Below are positions 1 through 8,403 of a stretch of 44,570 nucleotides of DNA, piece after piece. Position 1 is the stretch's first letter. Every line of letters begins with the position of its first letter. The notes beneath the pieces were generated by a model. It did no database searches and was not told the origin of the DNA. It saw only the letters and a list, made by a program, of their open reading frames with translations. A program made the translations under genes and the position numbers. The DNA is from Oscillatoriales cyanobacterium (lineage in GTDB: Bacteria > Cyanobacteriota > Cyanobacteriia > Cyanobacteriales > Microcoleaceae): positions 1 to 44,570 of the forward strand of contig RDXH01000073.1 of NCBI GenBank assembly GCA_004292745.1, given 5' to 3'.

Positions 1-1
1 T

Positions 2-88
2 CTGCAACAAATTACGCCTGAACAAATCAGTTCGCTATCTTCTTACACTTTCATTTTGGAAGCTTTATTCTATGCAGCTTCATATTAA
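2..88 (+). CDS. C-terminal fragment of an unidentified protein (5' end outside window)
   Basis: The frame starting at base 2 is open from the window edge and ends at a TAA at 86-88, giving 28 residues that begin LQQITPEQISSL and end FYAASY. Codon choice looks natural for the region. It converges with the SDR gene, whose stop lies 13 bases further on. No domain can be named from so short a tail, and it may be a chance open frame. Only the upstream sequence would settle it. Confidence 0.4.
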   Translation: MQQITPEQISSLSSYTFILEALFYAASY

Positions 89-101
89 ATTGGTATAACG
101 C

Positions 102-809
102 CTAAAAAAACAAATGACTTTCAGGCTGAATATTAATTTCCATTGGCACTGCTTGTGGGTCAGCAGCAAGAGCAAACATAATAGCATTGGCAGCAGTTTC
201 TGTAGTCAACATTTTTGACCTATCTACCTTCAAACTCACACTATCCCAAAAAGGAGAATCCACCCCACCAAAATAGAATAGCGTAAACTTGATACCATAG
301 CGACGCAACTCATCGGCCATACACTTACTGAAACCAACTACCCCAAACTTGGAAGCACAATAAGCTGTTCCCATCGCCATCGAATGCTTGCCCAAAATGC
401 CAATGACATTACAGATGTGACCAGATTTGCGGTCTTTCATCACATTAGCTGCTGCTTGAGATGTGTAAAAACTGCCTTTCAAATTCAAATCAAGCATCGC
501 ATCTAAATCAGCGGGTTCTAACTTGTTCCACTGCTTGAGGATACCCGCACCGGCCGCATTTATCAACACATCAATTTGTCCGAAATAGTCCACAGTTTTC
601 TGCATCAGGGTTTGGACTTGTGACAACTGAGTAATATCCGTAGGTACTGTTAGTACCTTTGTGGTGGGGAATTGGGCCGCTATTGCGTCTAAACGACTGC
701 TGTCTCTAGCTGCAAGCACGAGGGTGGCACCCGCATCTGCGAGTTTGTGGGCTACCGCTGAACCAATTCCACCTGTCGCACCGACAACAACCACAACTTT
801 GTTCTGCAT
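102..809 (-). CDS. Short-chain dehydrogenase/reductase (SDR) family protein
   Basis: A 235-residue protein of classical SDR length with one Rossmann fold. The glycine-rich cofactor loop GATGGIG is at residues 10-16, the NAAG structural motif at 84-87, and the catalytic YxxxK at Y150/K154. SDRs carry out NAD(P)-dependent oxidation or reduction of alcohols, sugars or fatty-acyl intermediates; the substrate cannot be read here. Oddity: when aligned by spacing to YxxxK, the catalytic serine (normally in an N-I-S-S-x-x-G strand) is Gly137, in NVIGILG. The enzyme may therefore be altered or use another residue. It starts at an ATG and stands alone, convergent with the fragment at 2-88. Family assignment is firm; function is open. 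Confidence 0.9.
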   Translation of the reverse strand: MQNKVVVVVGATGGIGSAVAHKLADAGATLVLAARDSSRLDAIAAQFPTTKVLTVPTDITQLSQVQTLMQKTVDYFGQIDVLINAAGAGILKQWNKLEPADLDAMLDLNLKGSFYTSQAAANVMKDRKSGHICNVIGILGKHSMAMGTAYCASKFGVVGFSKCMADELRRYGIKFTLFYFGGVDSPFWDSVSLKVDRSKMLTTETAANAIMFALAADPQAVPMEINIQPESHLFF

Positions 810-880
810 ATCCCTTTACATTTCTTTACATCGTGTTTGTATGATAACTCAAGTTATGGGAATTGGGCGAAGCGAAACTC

Positions 881-1029
881 CGGGATGGGGCATGGGGCAT
901 AGGGAATTGGTAATTGGGAATGGGGAATGGGGAATTGGGAATTGGGAATGGGGAATTGGGAATTGGGAATTGGGAATTGGGAATTGGGAATTGGGAATAA
1001 CCAATAACCAATAACCAATAACCAATAAC
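881..1029. repeat. Heptamer tandem arrays (GGGAATT)n and (AATAACC)n
   Basis: About 100 bases of GGGAATT units with GGGAATG variants, preceded by GGGATGG/GGGCATG-like variants, run directly into about five AATAACC units. The second array ends at the stop codon of the NYN-LOTUS gene (TAG on the minus strand, 1029-1031). The 7-base period is kept across the change of unit. This matches the short tandemly repeated repetitive (STRR) sequences known from filamentous cyanobacteria. Frames through it give only low-complexity peptides and are not genes. Confidence 0.9.
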
Positions 1030-2435
1030 TATTTCAGAGAAACTTGCCAGCCTTTATCTACTTTTTGGATTTGGAGAGAAGTGCAAGATTGCAAAAATTT
1101 AGGGAATTTTCTACTGAGATTGAATTCCTTAATTATTTGGGTAATTTGTTTGCCGTATTGTCGGTGAAATTCGCTACCTACATTTGAAAGAAATACAGAA
1201 TTAGCTGGAGAGTTTCTGGTGAGGTCTTTCACGATTTGGACAATGGCTGTTTCCAAGTCTTCGAGAGAATTAATACTTGCCAAACTAGCCGATACTTCCA
1301 TGCTGTTAGGTGAACTGTCTTTGTTAATTATTGGTGGTTTTGGTGACTGTTTTACTTCAAACAGAGTTACATAGGCTTGAGAAGTTTCTGAGGGTTGGTG
1401 AACCACAAATTCCGTGGGATATTTAATAAATATATCCCTGGTTTTAGTGCCTAGCAGATGAGTTGCCACGACTTGATTGAGGGGTGAACCGTAATTTTCT
1501 TTAAATAAAACTGAAATTCTGGAAAGTTTTACCCACTGAGCTGATGTGCGTTCTTGTTCTATTTTGATTATTGTTTTTAGATTGAAAATTAATTTTTCGA
1601 TGGGGTCAGGTTCGGTTACAGATACAAGGGAGTAGGTTTCTGTTTGTCCGGTTTTGCTATTTAAAACTATGATTTTATCTACTTGTTTGCGGACTTGAAA
1701 AACTGTTAATCCGTGAGCTTGGAGGGTATTGCTGAGGTGGGTCAATGCCCGATCGGACGAACAGACAAAAATCTCCTTGGCTGTGGGATAATGGACAAAA
1801 ATAGATGCTCCAACCGTAGCCATTTTTAAATCGGCACTGTCTTTGCCGGGGGGGACATGAATCAATTGATAGCCCCGTTGGTGAAATTCAGCATCCTTTT
1901 TACCCATGCTGCGCCAATTGGCAAAGGCAACTTTAATTTGGATGGGATACTGGCAAATTCCCTCTAGGAATTTTTCGGTTTCGAGATTGAGTTGCAAGTT
2001 TTCGACATCTAGCAGCAGGATGGCTATGCCCACGCCCAATGAGGGTGTTGGAACAGTGGGAGTTGGAGGTTTAGATGGGGCTGAGTGATTGGATTTAGCT
2101 GTTGCTATGGGGGCTTCGGCAAGTTGCTGAATTTTGGCTATTAATTTGGTGAATTGAGCCGAATTAATGAATTCGGGAATCAACAGGATTTGGAGGTATT
2201 TTTTCGCAGTTAGCAGAATGGAATCTACATCTTTTGCTAATCTGAAACTTTTGGTAAATTTGAAAATCAAAATTGACTGAAAATCAGGTTTTGCCCACTG
2301 GGTTTTCCTGTATTTTTCAGCTATCCATTCGGGGTGCTTGGATTGAATGGAAACTAGAGTTTGAGCGAGATAGCGACTGATGACGCTGAATGCGGCAGAT
2401 TCTTGAGTCGCCAGCAAGGGGTTATGAGCGGGCAT
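1029..2435 (-). CDS. NYN-domain (LabA/PIN-like) putative RNase with C-terminal LOTUS/OST-HTH domain
   Basis: About 468 residues from the ATG at 2435, which has GGAGA a few bases upstream; a TTG 12 bases earlier is less likely. The N-terminal ~115 residues have no recognised domain, followed by a Pro/Thr linker. The middle NYN domain (about 136-250) carries the three expected acidic positions: ILLLDVEN (about D143), DSADLK (about D202) and CSSD (about D228). NYN domains are PIN-fold, metal-dependent RNases. The last ~75 residues look like a LOTUS/OST-HTH fold, which binds RNA. A paralogue sharing NYN and LOTUS parts lies at 8404-9603. Likely role: RNA processing or silencing; the target is unknown. 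Confidence 0.8.
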   Translation of the reverse strand: MPAHNPLLATQESAAFSVISRYLAQTLVSIQSKHPEWIAEKYRKTQWAKPDFQSILIFKFTKSFRLAKDVDSILLTAKKYLQILLIPEFINSAQFTKLIAKIQQLAEAPIATAKSNHSAPSKPPTPTVPTPSLGVGIAILLLDVENLQLNLETEKFLEGICQYPIQIKVAFANWRSMGKKDAEFHQRGYQLIHVPPGKDSADLKMATVGASIFVHYPTAKEIFVCSSDRALTHLSNTLQAHGLTVFQVRKQVDKIIVLNSKTGQTETYSLVSVTEPDPIEKLIFNLKTIIKIEQERTSAQWVKLSRISVLFKENYGSPLNQVVATHLLGTKTRDIFIKYPTEFVVHQPSETSQAYVTLFEVKQSPKPPIINKDSSPNSMEVSASLASINSLEDLETAIVQIVKDLTRNSPANSVFLSNVGSEFHRQYGKQITQIIKEFNLSRKFPKFLQSCTSLQIQKVDKGWQVSLK

Positions 2436-2471
2436 AGCTCTCCACAATGCAGGATGGTTTCTAAATCTATC

Positions 2472-2506
2472 TTGACACTCTCAGGTCTAAAGACACGCTC
2501 GATAGG
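2472..2506 (-). mobile_element. Solitary IS200/IS605-like right-end motif (degenerate)
   Basis: On the minus strand the core CGTGTCTTTAGACC is followed by TGAGAGTGTCAA. This resembles the end hairpin and GTGTCAA terminus common at the 3' end of tnpB-type IS200/IS605 elements. The same core recurs at 26661-26694. Here the hairpin is poorly paired and no tnpB reading frame is visible upstream (2507-2619). It lies about 40 bases upstream of the NYN-LOTUS ATG, so it is in that gene's leader. The reading as a relic is inference. Confidence 0.3.
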
Positions 2507-2619
2507 TGACTCTAGGAGCAGGCTTGCTCAGAGAGGATTGCAAGGTTCAGACTAGAGGTGTATTCTCACGCCTGTGTTGCTTGGATAAACGTCCAAAGGT
2601 TCTAGTATGCCCTATAATT

Positions 2620-3891
2620 CTAGTTTTTCGCCAGTAGTCGGACGATCGCGCGCCAGATCAAACCAGCTATAATTAACCCTAACCCAATCAGCCAAATTTG
2701 CCTCTGGACCCAGAAAGCCAGAAACAGACAGGAAGCTAAACCTACTATAGCGAGCCATTGGGGGTAAAGTCTGTGGGTGGGGGAAAGTTGCAGGGCTGCG
2801 AGGTTGGTGATAGCGTAGTAGATCAAAATGCTAAAAGCGCTAAATGACCAAGTGGTTTGGACATCGCCGATGAGGATTAAAAGTGCGATCGCCACTTCCA
2901 CAACCACCACAGCTACATAGGGAGTTGTCCCAGAGGGGTTGAGACGCGCCAAGACTCTCGGCATATCCAGACGTCGCCCCATCGCCAGCAACACCCGCGA
3001 CAGCCCTAAAATTAAGTTCAGCAGCACTCCCAGCATGGCGGTAATAGCCCCGACAGCTAGCAGTTGAGAAACTCCCGGAATGCGGAAACTGCGGGCGATG
3101 ACTTCCAAAGGTGCAGCAGTGGTGGCTGTTTGCAGGGACAATTGAGCGGGACCACCCACGCCAACAAAGACTATTGCTACCCCCATGTACAGGAGCATTG
3201 TCAGCATCAAAGTGAAAATTATGGCTTTGGGAATGGTTTGCTTCGGTTCCCGCACTTCCTCACTCATGGTGGTGATGCGAGCGTAACCGCTATAGGCAAC
3301 AAACATCAGGGCGGTGGCGTGGAGGATGGATGCGATCGAACTATCATTCTGTACACTGGGCATTTCCCAGCTTAGCTCTGGTAAACCAGCCATCACGAAC
3401 ACTGTCAGAGACACCAGTGTAACTGAGACTATGACAGTATTGGCAATATGCGATCGCCTTATACCAGTTAATACAACCAGAGTGAGGGTGGCGAGGGCCA
3501 CTAAGGCTGTTAGGATGAGATAAGTGCGATCGGCTACACCAATTAGATTTAAAAAATACCCCGCAAAACCCAAAGCAGCAGTAGCCGCCGAAGCCATTTT
3601 AGCTAACAGAAACATCCAACCAGCCGTAAAACCCAGCCAAGGATTCAGATATTTGTAACCATATTCGTAAGTACCACCACTAACAGGATGATTTGCCGCT
3701 AATTGAGCACTATTGAGGCCATTGCAAACAGCCACTAAACCAGCAATAATCACAGCAAAAATCACTCCCGGCCCAGCAATTTCCGCCGCAATCCCGATAC
3801 TCACAAATACTCCGGTACCGACGATTGAGCCGAGGCCCATCAGAGTAGCGCCAAAAACACCTAATTCTCGCTTCAGCAGTGGTGAGGACAT
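2620..3891 (-). CDS. APC-superfamily amino acid permease
   Basis: About 423 residues from the ATG at 3891 (MSSPLLKRELG). A further in-frame ATG at 3945 would translate a dispersed palindromic repeat, so the shorter start is preferred. Around twelve hydrophobic membrane segments are visible. The first contains GLGSIVGTGVFVSIG, the unwound helix-1 substrate site typical of APC transporters, and PVSGGTYEYGY follows helix 2. FVAYSGYARITTMSEEVREP matches the conserved cytoplasmic loop of the family. It should import or exchange amino acids in the cytoplasmic membrane using an ion gradient or antiport; the substrate cannot be told. It is a single gene, about 100 bases downstream of which lies nothing but spacer before the NYN gene. 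Confidence 0.9.
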   Translation of the reverse strand: MSSPLLKRELGVFGATLMGLGSIVGTGVFVSIGIAAEIAGPGVIFAVIIAGLVAVCNGLNSAQLAANHPVSGGTYEYGYKYLNPWLGFTAGWMFLLAKMASAATAALGFAGYFLNLIGVADRTYLILTALVALATLTLVVLTGIRRSHIANTVIVSVTLVSLTVFVMAGLPELSWEMPSVQNDSSIASILHATALMFVAYSGYARITTMSEEVREPKQTIPKAIIFTLMLTMLLYMGVAIVFVGVGGPAQLSLQTATTAAPLEVIARSFRIPGVSQLLAVGAITAMLGVLLNLILGLSRVLLAMGRRLDMPRVLARLNPSGTTPYVAVVVVEVAIALLILIGDVQTTWSFSAFSILIYYAITNLAALQLSPTHRLYPQWLAIVGLASCLFLAFWVQRQIWLIGLGLIIAGLIWRAIVRLLAKN

Positions 3892-3908
3892 ATAAAAATT
3901 TTTCGTAG

Positions 3909-3926
3909 TAAGGACTTTAGTCCTTA
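3909..3926. repeat. Dispersed palindrome TAAGGACTTTAGTCCTTA
   Basis: An 8-base inverted repeat (TAAGGACT / AGTCCTTA) with a 2-base centre, flanked by GTAGTA-like sequence on both sides. It lies just upstream of the preferred start of the permease gene. Hairpins with AGTCC/GGACT arms recur in this window (for example 15167-15185 and 16455-16472), so it belongs to a wider palindrome family. Confidence 0.6.
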
Positions 3927-3972
3927 TAGTTTGTAGTAATATCATGTCCGGTCGGTTGACATGATTCCTGTA

Positions 3973-4028
3973 GGGGCGGGTTCACCAACAATAATTGCCT
4001 AAAACCAACAATCTCATAAACCCGCCCC
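3973..4028. repeat. GGGGCGGGTT hairpin repeat, copy 1
   Basis: GGGGCGGGTT at one end and AACCCGCCCC at the other enclose about 36 bases containing AACCAACAATCT-like sequence. The same architecture occurs at 12435, 12582, 12709 and 34813. It sits between the permease start and the pstB stop codon and could act as a bidirectional terminator or be a REP/MITE-like element. Confidence 0.75.
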
Positions 4029-4050
4029 TGCCCAACTACTACGAACAATA

Positions 4051-4902
4051 TTAACCGAAACGACCTTGAATATAATCCCTGGTACTGGGATTACTTGCAG
4101 AAGTAAAAATTCGACTTGTAGGCCCAAATTCAACCATGCGGCCGATGCGACTTTCATCAGTATTAAAAAATGCAGTGTAATCAGAAACACGAGCAGCCTG
4201 CTGCATATTGTGAGTCACAATCACCACAGTCAACTGTTGCCGCAGAGTCTGAAATAGCTCCTCAATCTTCATCGTAGAAATCGGATCTAGAGCCGAACAA
4301 GGTTCATCCATCAGCAAAATTTTTGGTTTCACAGCTAGAGCACGAGCAATGCAAAGTCGCTGCTGTTGTCCACCAGAAATCCCCTGGGCAGATTTCTTCA
4401 AATTATCTTTGACCTCATCCCAAAGCGCCGCGCTTTTCAGTGCAGATTCTACAATTTCATCTAATTCTGCTTTGCTTTTTTTACCAAATATTCTCACTCC
4501 ATAAGCAATGTTATCATAGATGCTGAGCGGAAAAGGATTCGGTCTTTGAAACACCATTCCAATTTGGCGACGCAGACTATTAATATTCACTTTAGGACTG
4601 TAAATATCCTGTCCAAAAAACTCAACTCTTCCTTTAATGATTACTTTTCCTTCCAATTCCCCAATCCGGTTAAGAGCCTTCAGAAAAGTTGATTTACCAC
4701 AACCCGAAGGTCCAATAATAGCCGTGACTTGTGGGTGAGGAATATTCATCGACAAATTTTCCAGAACTTTGTGAGTTCCGTAGTAAAAACTCAAGTCCTG
4801 AACCCGCAAGGCTGGCATTGCCTTGGGGTCAATTTCCTGGGCGGTATCTGCCGAAAAATTATGGGTATTTTTTCCAGTTGTCAAGTTACTTTCAAGTGTC
4901 AT
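4051..4902 (-). CDS. pstB: Phosphate ABC transporter ATP-binding protein PstB
   Basis: A 283-residue ABC ATPase. Walker A is GPSGCGKST (residues 64-72), the Q-loop is in VFQRPNPFP, the signature is ISGGQQQR, Walker B is [12 protein letters not shown], and the switch histidine is in VTHNMQQ. The FQRPNPFP and ISTMKIEEL stretches are characteristic of PstB. The N-terminal ~30 residues are a non-conserved extension. It powers high-affinity phosphate import through PstC-PstA. It is the last gene of pstS-pstC-pstA-pstB, 104 bases after pstA. Expression should follow the Pho box at 8254-8297. Confidence 0.97.
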   Translation of the reverse strand: MTLESNLTTGKNTHNFSADTAQEIDPKAMPALRVQDLSFYYGTHKVLENLSMNIPHPQVTAIIGPSGCGKSTFLKALNRIGELEGKVIIKGRVEFFGQDIYSPKVNINSLRRQIGMVFQRPNPFPLSIYDNIAYGVRIFGKKSKAELDEIVESALKSAALWDEVKDNLKKSAQGISGGQQQRLCIARALAVKPKILLMDEPCSALDPISTMKIEELFQTLRQQLTVVIVTHNMQQAARVSDYTAFFNTDESRIGRMVEFGPTSRIFTSASNPSTRDYIQGRFG

Positions 4903-5006
4903 TATTTTCAGTTATCTAGGGTTAATAGTAAACTTTGAGATGTAGATAATTATCTCGCTAATGGTAGGCTGACTGTTCCTGAATGGAGGCGGATAATTGA
5001 TGATAA

Positions 5007-5987
5007 TTATCTATTTTGCAAGCGTTTGCGTGTTACCGCACGAGAGGCCACGCTAGCAATCAAAACCATGCCTAAAAGCACAGAAGCCGCAGTCCAAGCC
5101 AATTCATTCTGTTCCTTATAGGGAGAACTGGCATAACTGTATATTAATACTGACATAGAAGGAGTCGGAGTCAGAATTGTCCCCGGAATTTCTTGGATTT
5201 TCGAGATAGTTTCTGCACCAAGGGGAGACTGAGTTATTTCTCCCAATTTCTCAATCAAAGGAGGCCAAAACTGGCTGGATAAAGCAGTAACGATGAGTGG
5301 TGCGGTTTCGCCGGCGGCGCGGGAAGCGGCGAGCAAAACGCCTGTGGTAATCGTCGGGAGTGCCGAGGGAATGATAATCCGAAAGATAGTTTGAAAACGT
5401 CCGGCTCCCAAACCTCCTGAAGCGAGTCGGTAAGAAGTAGGGACTAATTTTAATGCTTGTTCTGTTGTCAAGGCGACAACGGGAAGCATAATAATACCCA
5501 AAGCTATACCGCCAGCTAATCCTGAAAATACTTTGGTTGTAACGACAATTAAAGCGTAAGCAAAGACTCCCACAACGATGGAAGGAACGCTGCTGAGAAT
5601 GACGGTAATAAAGCGGATAGTATTTGCTATCCCCTTGTTTTCTCTGCCAAATTCTGACAAAAATATTCCGGTCATTACCCCGATTGGGACACTAAATAAC
5701 GTGGCAATTCCTACCATTAGAGCAGTACCCAGAATCGCATTGGCAAAACCGTTAGGCTGGTCTTCAACTCCTACTGGTGCTGGCAGGGAAACTAAAACGT
5801 CCCAGCTTAAATGTGTTAATCCTTCCCCCAGGATTTTGTATAAAATAGCGAACAAAGGTAGCAGAGCTAAGGCTGTGAGAGCAAAGGCAATAACAGTCAT
5901 TCCTCGGCTAAAAAAGTTTCTACCTATGGACAGGGGATTGTAAATTTCTGCATCCAGAATAGTTGGTGTTTTTTGTGCTTGATTCAT
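5007..5987 (-). CDS. pstA: Phosphate ABC transporter permease PstA
   Basis: A 326-residue inner-membrane permease with six or so hydrophobic segments. The ABC-permease cytoplasmic loop is present as ASGGLGAGRFQTIFRIIIPSA, and the PstA-like SRAAGETAPLIVTA follows it. It forms the phosphate channel together with PstC and couples to PstB. The start lies 2 bases from the pstC stop, indicating translational coupling. A hydrophilic N-terminus of about 25 residues precedes the first membrane helix. Confidence 0.96.
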   Translation of the reverse strand: MNQAQKTPTILDAEIYNPLSIGRNFFSRGMTVIAFALTALALLPLFAILYKILGEGLTHLSWDVLVSLPAPVGVEDQPNGFANAILGTALMVGIATLFSVPIGVMTGIFLSEFGRENKGIANTIRFITVILSSVPSIVVGVFAYALIVVTTKVFSGLAGGIALGIIMLPVVALTTEQALKLVPTSYRLASGGLGAGRFQTIFRIIIPSALPTITTGVLLAASRAAGETAPLIVTALSSQFWPPLIEKLGEITQSPLGAETISKIQEIPGTILTPTPSMSVLIYSYASSPYKEQNELAWTAASVLLGMVLIASVASRAVTRKRLQNR

Positions 5988-5989
5988 GT

Positions 5990-6991
5990 TTAATTTTTCG
6001 CTCCCTTGACACCGATTAGCTGAACTAACAATACTGCGACTGCGTTCACCAATAGGGTGATGACAAATAAAATTAGCGCTAAATACATTAAAGAACCGAT
6101 GTGCAGAGGTTCTTGAGCTTCCCGAAATTGGCTGGCTAAAACAGCGGGGATTGAGTAACCAGGAGCTAGGATAGATTGGTTGATTTGAATCGAGTTGCCA
6201 ATTACCATGGTGACTGCCATTGTTTCGCCTAAAGCGCGTCCCAATGCCAAGATGGTTGCTCCGATAATTCCTGAACTAGCTGCTGGTAATAACAGCTTAA
6301 ATATTGTTTCCCAACGGGTTGCACCGAGGGACATGGAAGCACTGCGCAAGTCTACGGGAACTGACATCAAAACATCGCGGCTAATGGCGGCTACTGTTGG
6401 TAAAATCATGATGGATAACAGTATTCCAGCGGGCAACATTCCTGGACCCAAGGGTTCGCTGCTGAACAGGGGAAACCAACTGAAATTGTTAAATAGCGAC
6501 TGTTGTAAAGGTAGCAGAAAGGGAATGAGAACAAAGATTCCCCAAAGGCCAACTATGACGCTGGGAATAGCTGAGATTAATTCCACCATGAATCCCAAGG
6601 GCGATCGCACCCAAACGGGCAAAAAGTTTTCGCTGGTAACTATAGCCACGGAAAGTCCAAGAGGAATTGCGATAATAATGGCGATCGCAGAACTAATCAC
6701 AGTCCCGTAAATAAAGGGCAAAGCTCCAAATTGTAACTCCCCAATATCCCACTTAGGATTCCAGAGGAATGAGATGCCAAATTTGCTAATCGCAGGCCAA
6801 GCATCTTTAAAAATTATCGCGCTCATCCCGAACAACGTAGCGGCTGTCCCTAGGGCAAAAGCCCATACAAATATGGTAAATCCTGACTCCATCCACAAAC
6901 CTTCACCCGAAGTATCAGTCAAGTCTACTTCTGTAGTGTTTGTGATTTGCTGATTAGTCAATTTTTTCGGTTCCTTAGCAAAATTGGTCAT
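5990..6991 (-). CDS. pstC: Phosphate ABC transporter permease PstC
   Basis: A 333-residue permease. The ABC-permease loop is SMSLGATRWETIFKLLLPAA and ALGRALGETMAVTMVIGN is the PstC hallmark. The cytoplasmic N-terminus of about 35 residues is polar, followed by a first membrane helix (FTIFVWAFALGTAATLFGM). It partners PstA in the membrane. It is separated from pstS by 155 bases holding an imperfect hairpin that may lower expression of pstC-pstA-pstB relative to pstS. Confidence 0.96.
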   Translation of the reverse strand: MTNFAKEPKKLTNQQITNTTEVDLTDTSGEGLWMESGFTIFVWAFALGTAATLFGMSAIIFKDAWPAISKFGISFLWNPKWDIGELQFGALPFIYGTVISSAIAIIIAIPLGLSVAIVTSENFLPVWVRSPLGFMVELISAIPSVIVGLWGIFVLIPFLLPLQQSLFNNFSWFPLFSSEPLGPGMLPAGILLSIMILPTVAAISRDVLMSVPVDLRSASMSLGATRWETIFKLLLPAASSGIIGATILALGRALGETMAVTMVIGNSIQINQSILAPGYSIPAVLASQFREAQEPLHIGSLMYLALILFVITLLVNAVAVLLVQLIGVKGAKN

Positions 6992-7057
6992 ACCCTAGTT
7001 GTTACTGAGTAAACAGTGAAATATGTGGTTGATGGAAGAGTAATTATAGTAGATGTG

Positions 7058-7083
7058 GTAGGGTGCGCTGCTGCGCACCTTAC
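7058..7083. terminator. Hairpin between pstS and pstC (possible attenuator)
   Basis: GTAGGGTGCGC and GCGCACCTTAC pair around the loop TGCT, giving an 11-base stem with one G-T wobble. There is no long T-run after it on the minus strand, so full termination is doubtful. Partial read-through or mRNA-end stabilisation would explain the higher PstS demand typical of these operons. The core TAGGGTGCG is also a common dispersed sequence, so it may simply be a repeat. Confidence 0.4.
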
Positions 7084-7146
7084 TCCTGACAATTTATAAG
7101 TTGGGAGCTAGATATTTAACTCCTAACTGAGTCGTAGCGCCCTCTC

Positions 7147-8175
7147 TTAACCTTTAGCAACTACACTCTGATTTACTGTTTGAATTACCTTTTGAGCAGT
7201 CGCCGAAGGAATTGTAGTAAATTCTAGCTGTTTGTTGAGACCTTGGCCTGTAGTCATCACCCAATTAACCATCTTTTTAATAGCATCGGCTTTCGCAGCA
7301 GGATACTCTTTGTAGACTAACAACCAAGTCAAACCAACAATCGGATAACCGTCGCTGGGATTCCCTTCTACTAAACGGAAGTCGGCGGGGTATGTTTCCC
7401 CTGCTAAAGCTTTTTCGGCTTCTGCCAAGTTAGCATCTACAAAACGACCAGCTTTATTTTGAATAAATGCTGTTTGGAGCTTGTTTTGTCTGGCATAGGT
7501 ATCTTGAACATAACCGATCGCACCGGCTGTTTGTTTCACTAAACCTGCGACACCTGGGTTTCCTTGACCGCTGAGGGGGCTTCCGGGCCAGCTAGGTTGA
7601 GCGGCGGCTTTGATGCTACTGCCGATCGCCTGTAAGTGATTAGCAAAAATAAAGGTTGTACCGCTGCTATCTGCCCGTACAACTACTCGAATCGGAGTAT
7701 TTGGCAAATTTTTAGCTTGTCCAGAAATTCCAGCGATTTTAGGATCGTTCCAGCGAGTAATCTTCCCTTCAAAGATGCCTTTCATCGCATCGGCGCTCAA
7801 TCTAACATTGTTTACTCCTGGCAAATTGTAAACAACCGCAACAGCTCCACCAGCGGTAGGAACAGCGATGACACCCCGTTTTACTTGAGCGATTTGCGCC
7901 GCCGTCATCAGCGCATCGCTACCTGCGAAATCAACAGTACCTGAAATTAATGCTTTGATACCAGCACCACTGCCAGTCCCTTCGTAGTTTACAGTAATTT
8001 GATTAGCGCCTCTCATCTGAGAGAAATAGCGATCGTAAAGAGGTTTGGGAAAAGTAGCTCCCGAACCATTTAGTGTGACGGCTGCTACAGCAGAACTAAT
8101 CAATGAGAGCGAAAATGCGGCTGCTGCTAGCGTAACTATAAAGGCACGTCGCCAACGTCCTGTGAAAAAAAACAT
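7147..8175 (-). CDS. pstS: Periplasmic phosphate-binding protein PstS
   Basis: A 342-residue protein with a Sec signal peptide: basic GRWRR, then a hydrophobic stretch, with cleavage probable near SAVAA (about residue 32). The mature start LNGSGATFPKPLY and the phosphate-loop RADSSGTTFIF are diagnostic of PstS. It captures phosphate in the periplasm and delivers it to PstC-PstA. The ATG follows a very strong ribosome site (AAGGAGGAGGAG). The four-unit Pho box lies 79-122 bases upstream, so induction by phosphate limitation through a PhoB/SphR-type regulator is expected. Confidence 0.96.
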   Translation of the reverse strand: MFFFTGRWRRAFIVTLAAAAFSLSLISSAVAAVTLNGSGATFPKPLYDRYFSQMRGANQITVNYEGTGSGAGIKALISGTVDFAGSDALMTAAQIAQVKRGVIAVPTAGGAVAVVYNLPGVNNVRLSADAMKGIFEGKITRWNDPKIAGISGQAKNLPNTPIRVVVRADSSGTTFIFANHLQAIGSSIKAAAQPSWPGSPLSGQGNPGVAGLVKQTAGAIGYVQDTYARQNKLQTAFIQNKAGRFVDANLAEAEKALAGETYPADFRLVEGNPSDGYPIVGLTWLLVYKEYPAAKADAIKKMVNWVMTTGQGLNKQLEFTTIPSATAQKVIQTVNQSVVAKG

Positions 8176-8253
8176 ACTCCTCCTCCTTAAATAACAGACT
8201 TTGGGGAATCCCCTCCATAGGATAGACCGAAAGATACGAGTCAGACCTGGAGA

Positions 8254-8297
8254 AAGGATAAGCTTGTTTTAAATTTTGGTTAAATTTGAATTAAATT
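8254..8297 (-). promoter_or_regulatory. Pho box: four 11-base direct repeats upstream of pstS
   Basis: Reading the minus strand, four consecutive 11-base units occur: AATTTAATTCA, AATTTAACCAA, AATTTAAAACA and AGCTTATCCTT. Cyanobacterial Pho boxes are tandem (C/T)TTAACC(T/A)-like octamers spaced by 3 bases, that is an 11-base period; the second unit fits best. The site is 79 bases upstream of the pstS start codon, well placed for activation. Confidence 0.75.
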
Positions 8298-8403
8298 TTT
8301 GACAATTAGCTGTAGGCAGAGTTAATAAAAAAAATTCACAATTGATACCATAGGCGGCCGCCTAGGATTCTTGAAGCAATTGGGGCTTGACTGGGATAGG
8401 TTT

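Noticed and set aside
826-1011. Minus-strand frame of 61 codons rich in PIPNSQF
   Set aside because: It is a translation of the GGGAATT heptamer array; three frames of a 7-base repeat give a 7-residue pattern without selection.
3892-3945. Longer N-terminus for the APC permease (start at 3945)
   Set aside because: The additional 18 codons are translated dispersed palindrome (TAAGGACTTTAGTCC) and precede a good internal ATG at the usual family start.
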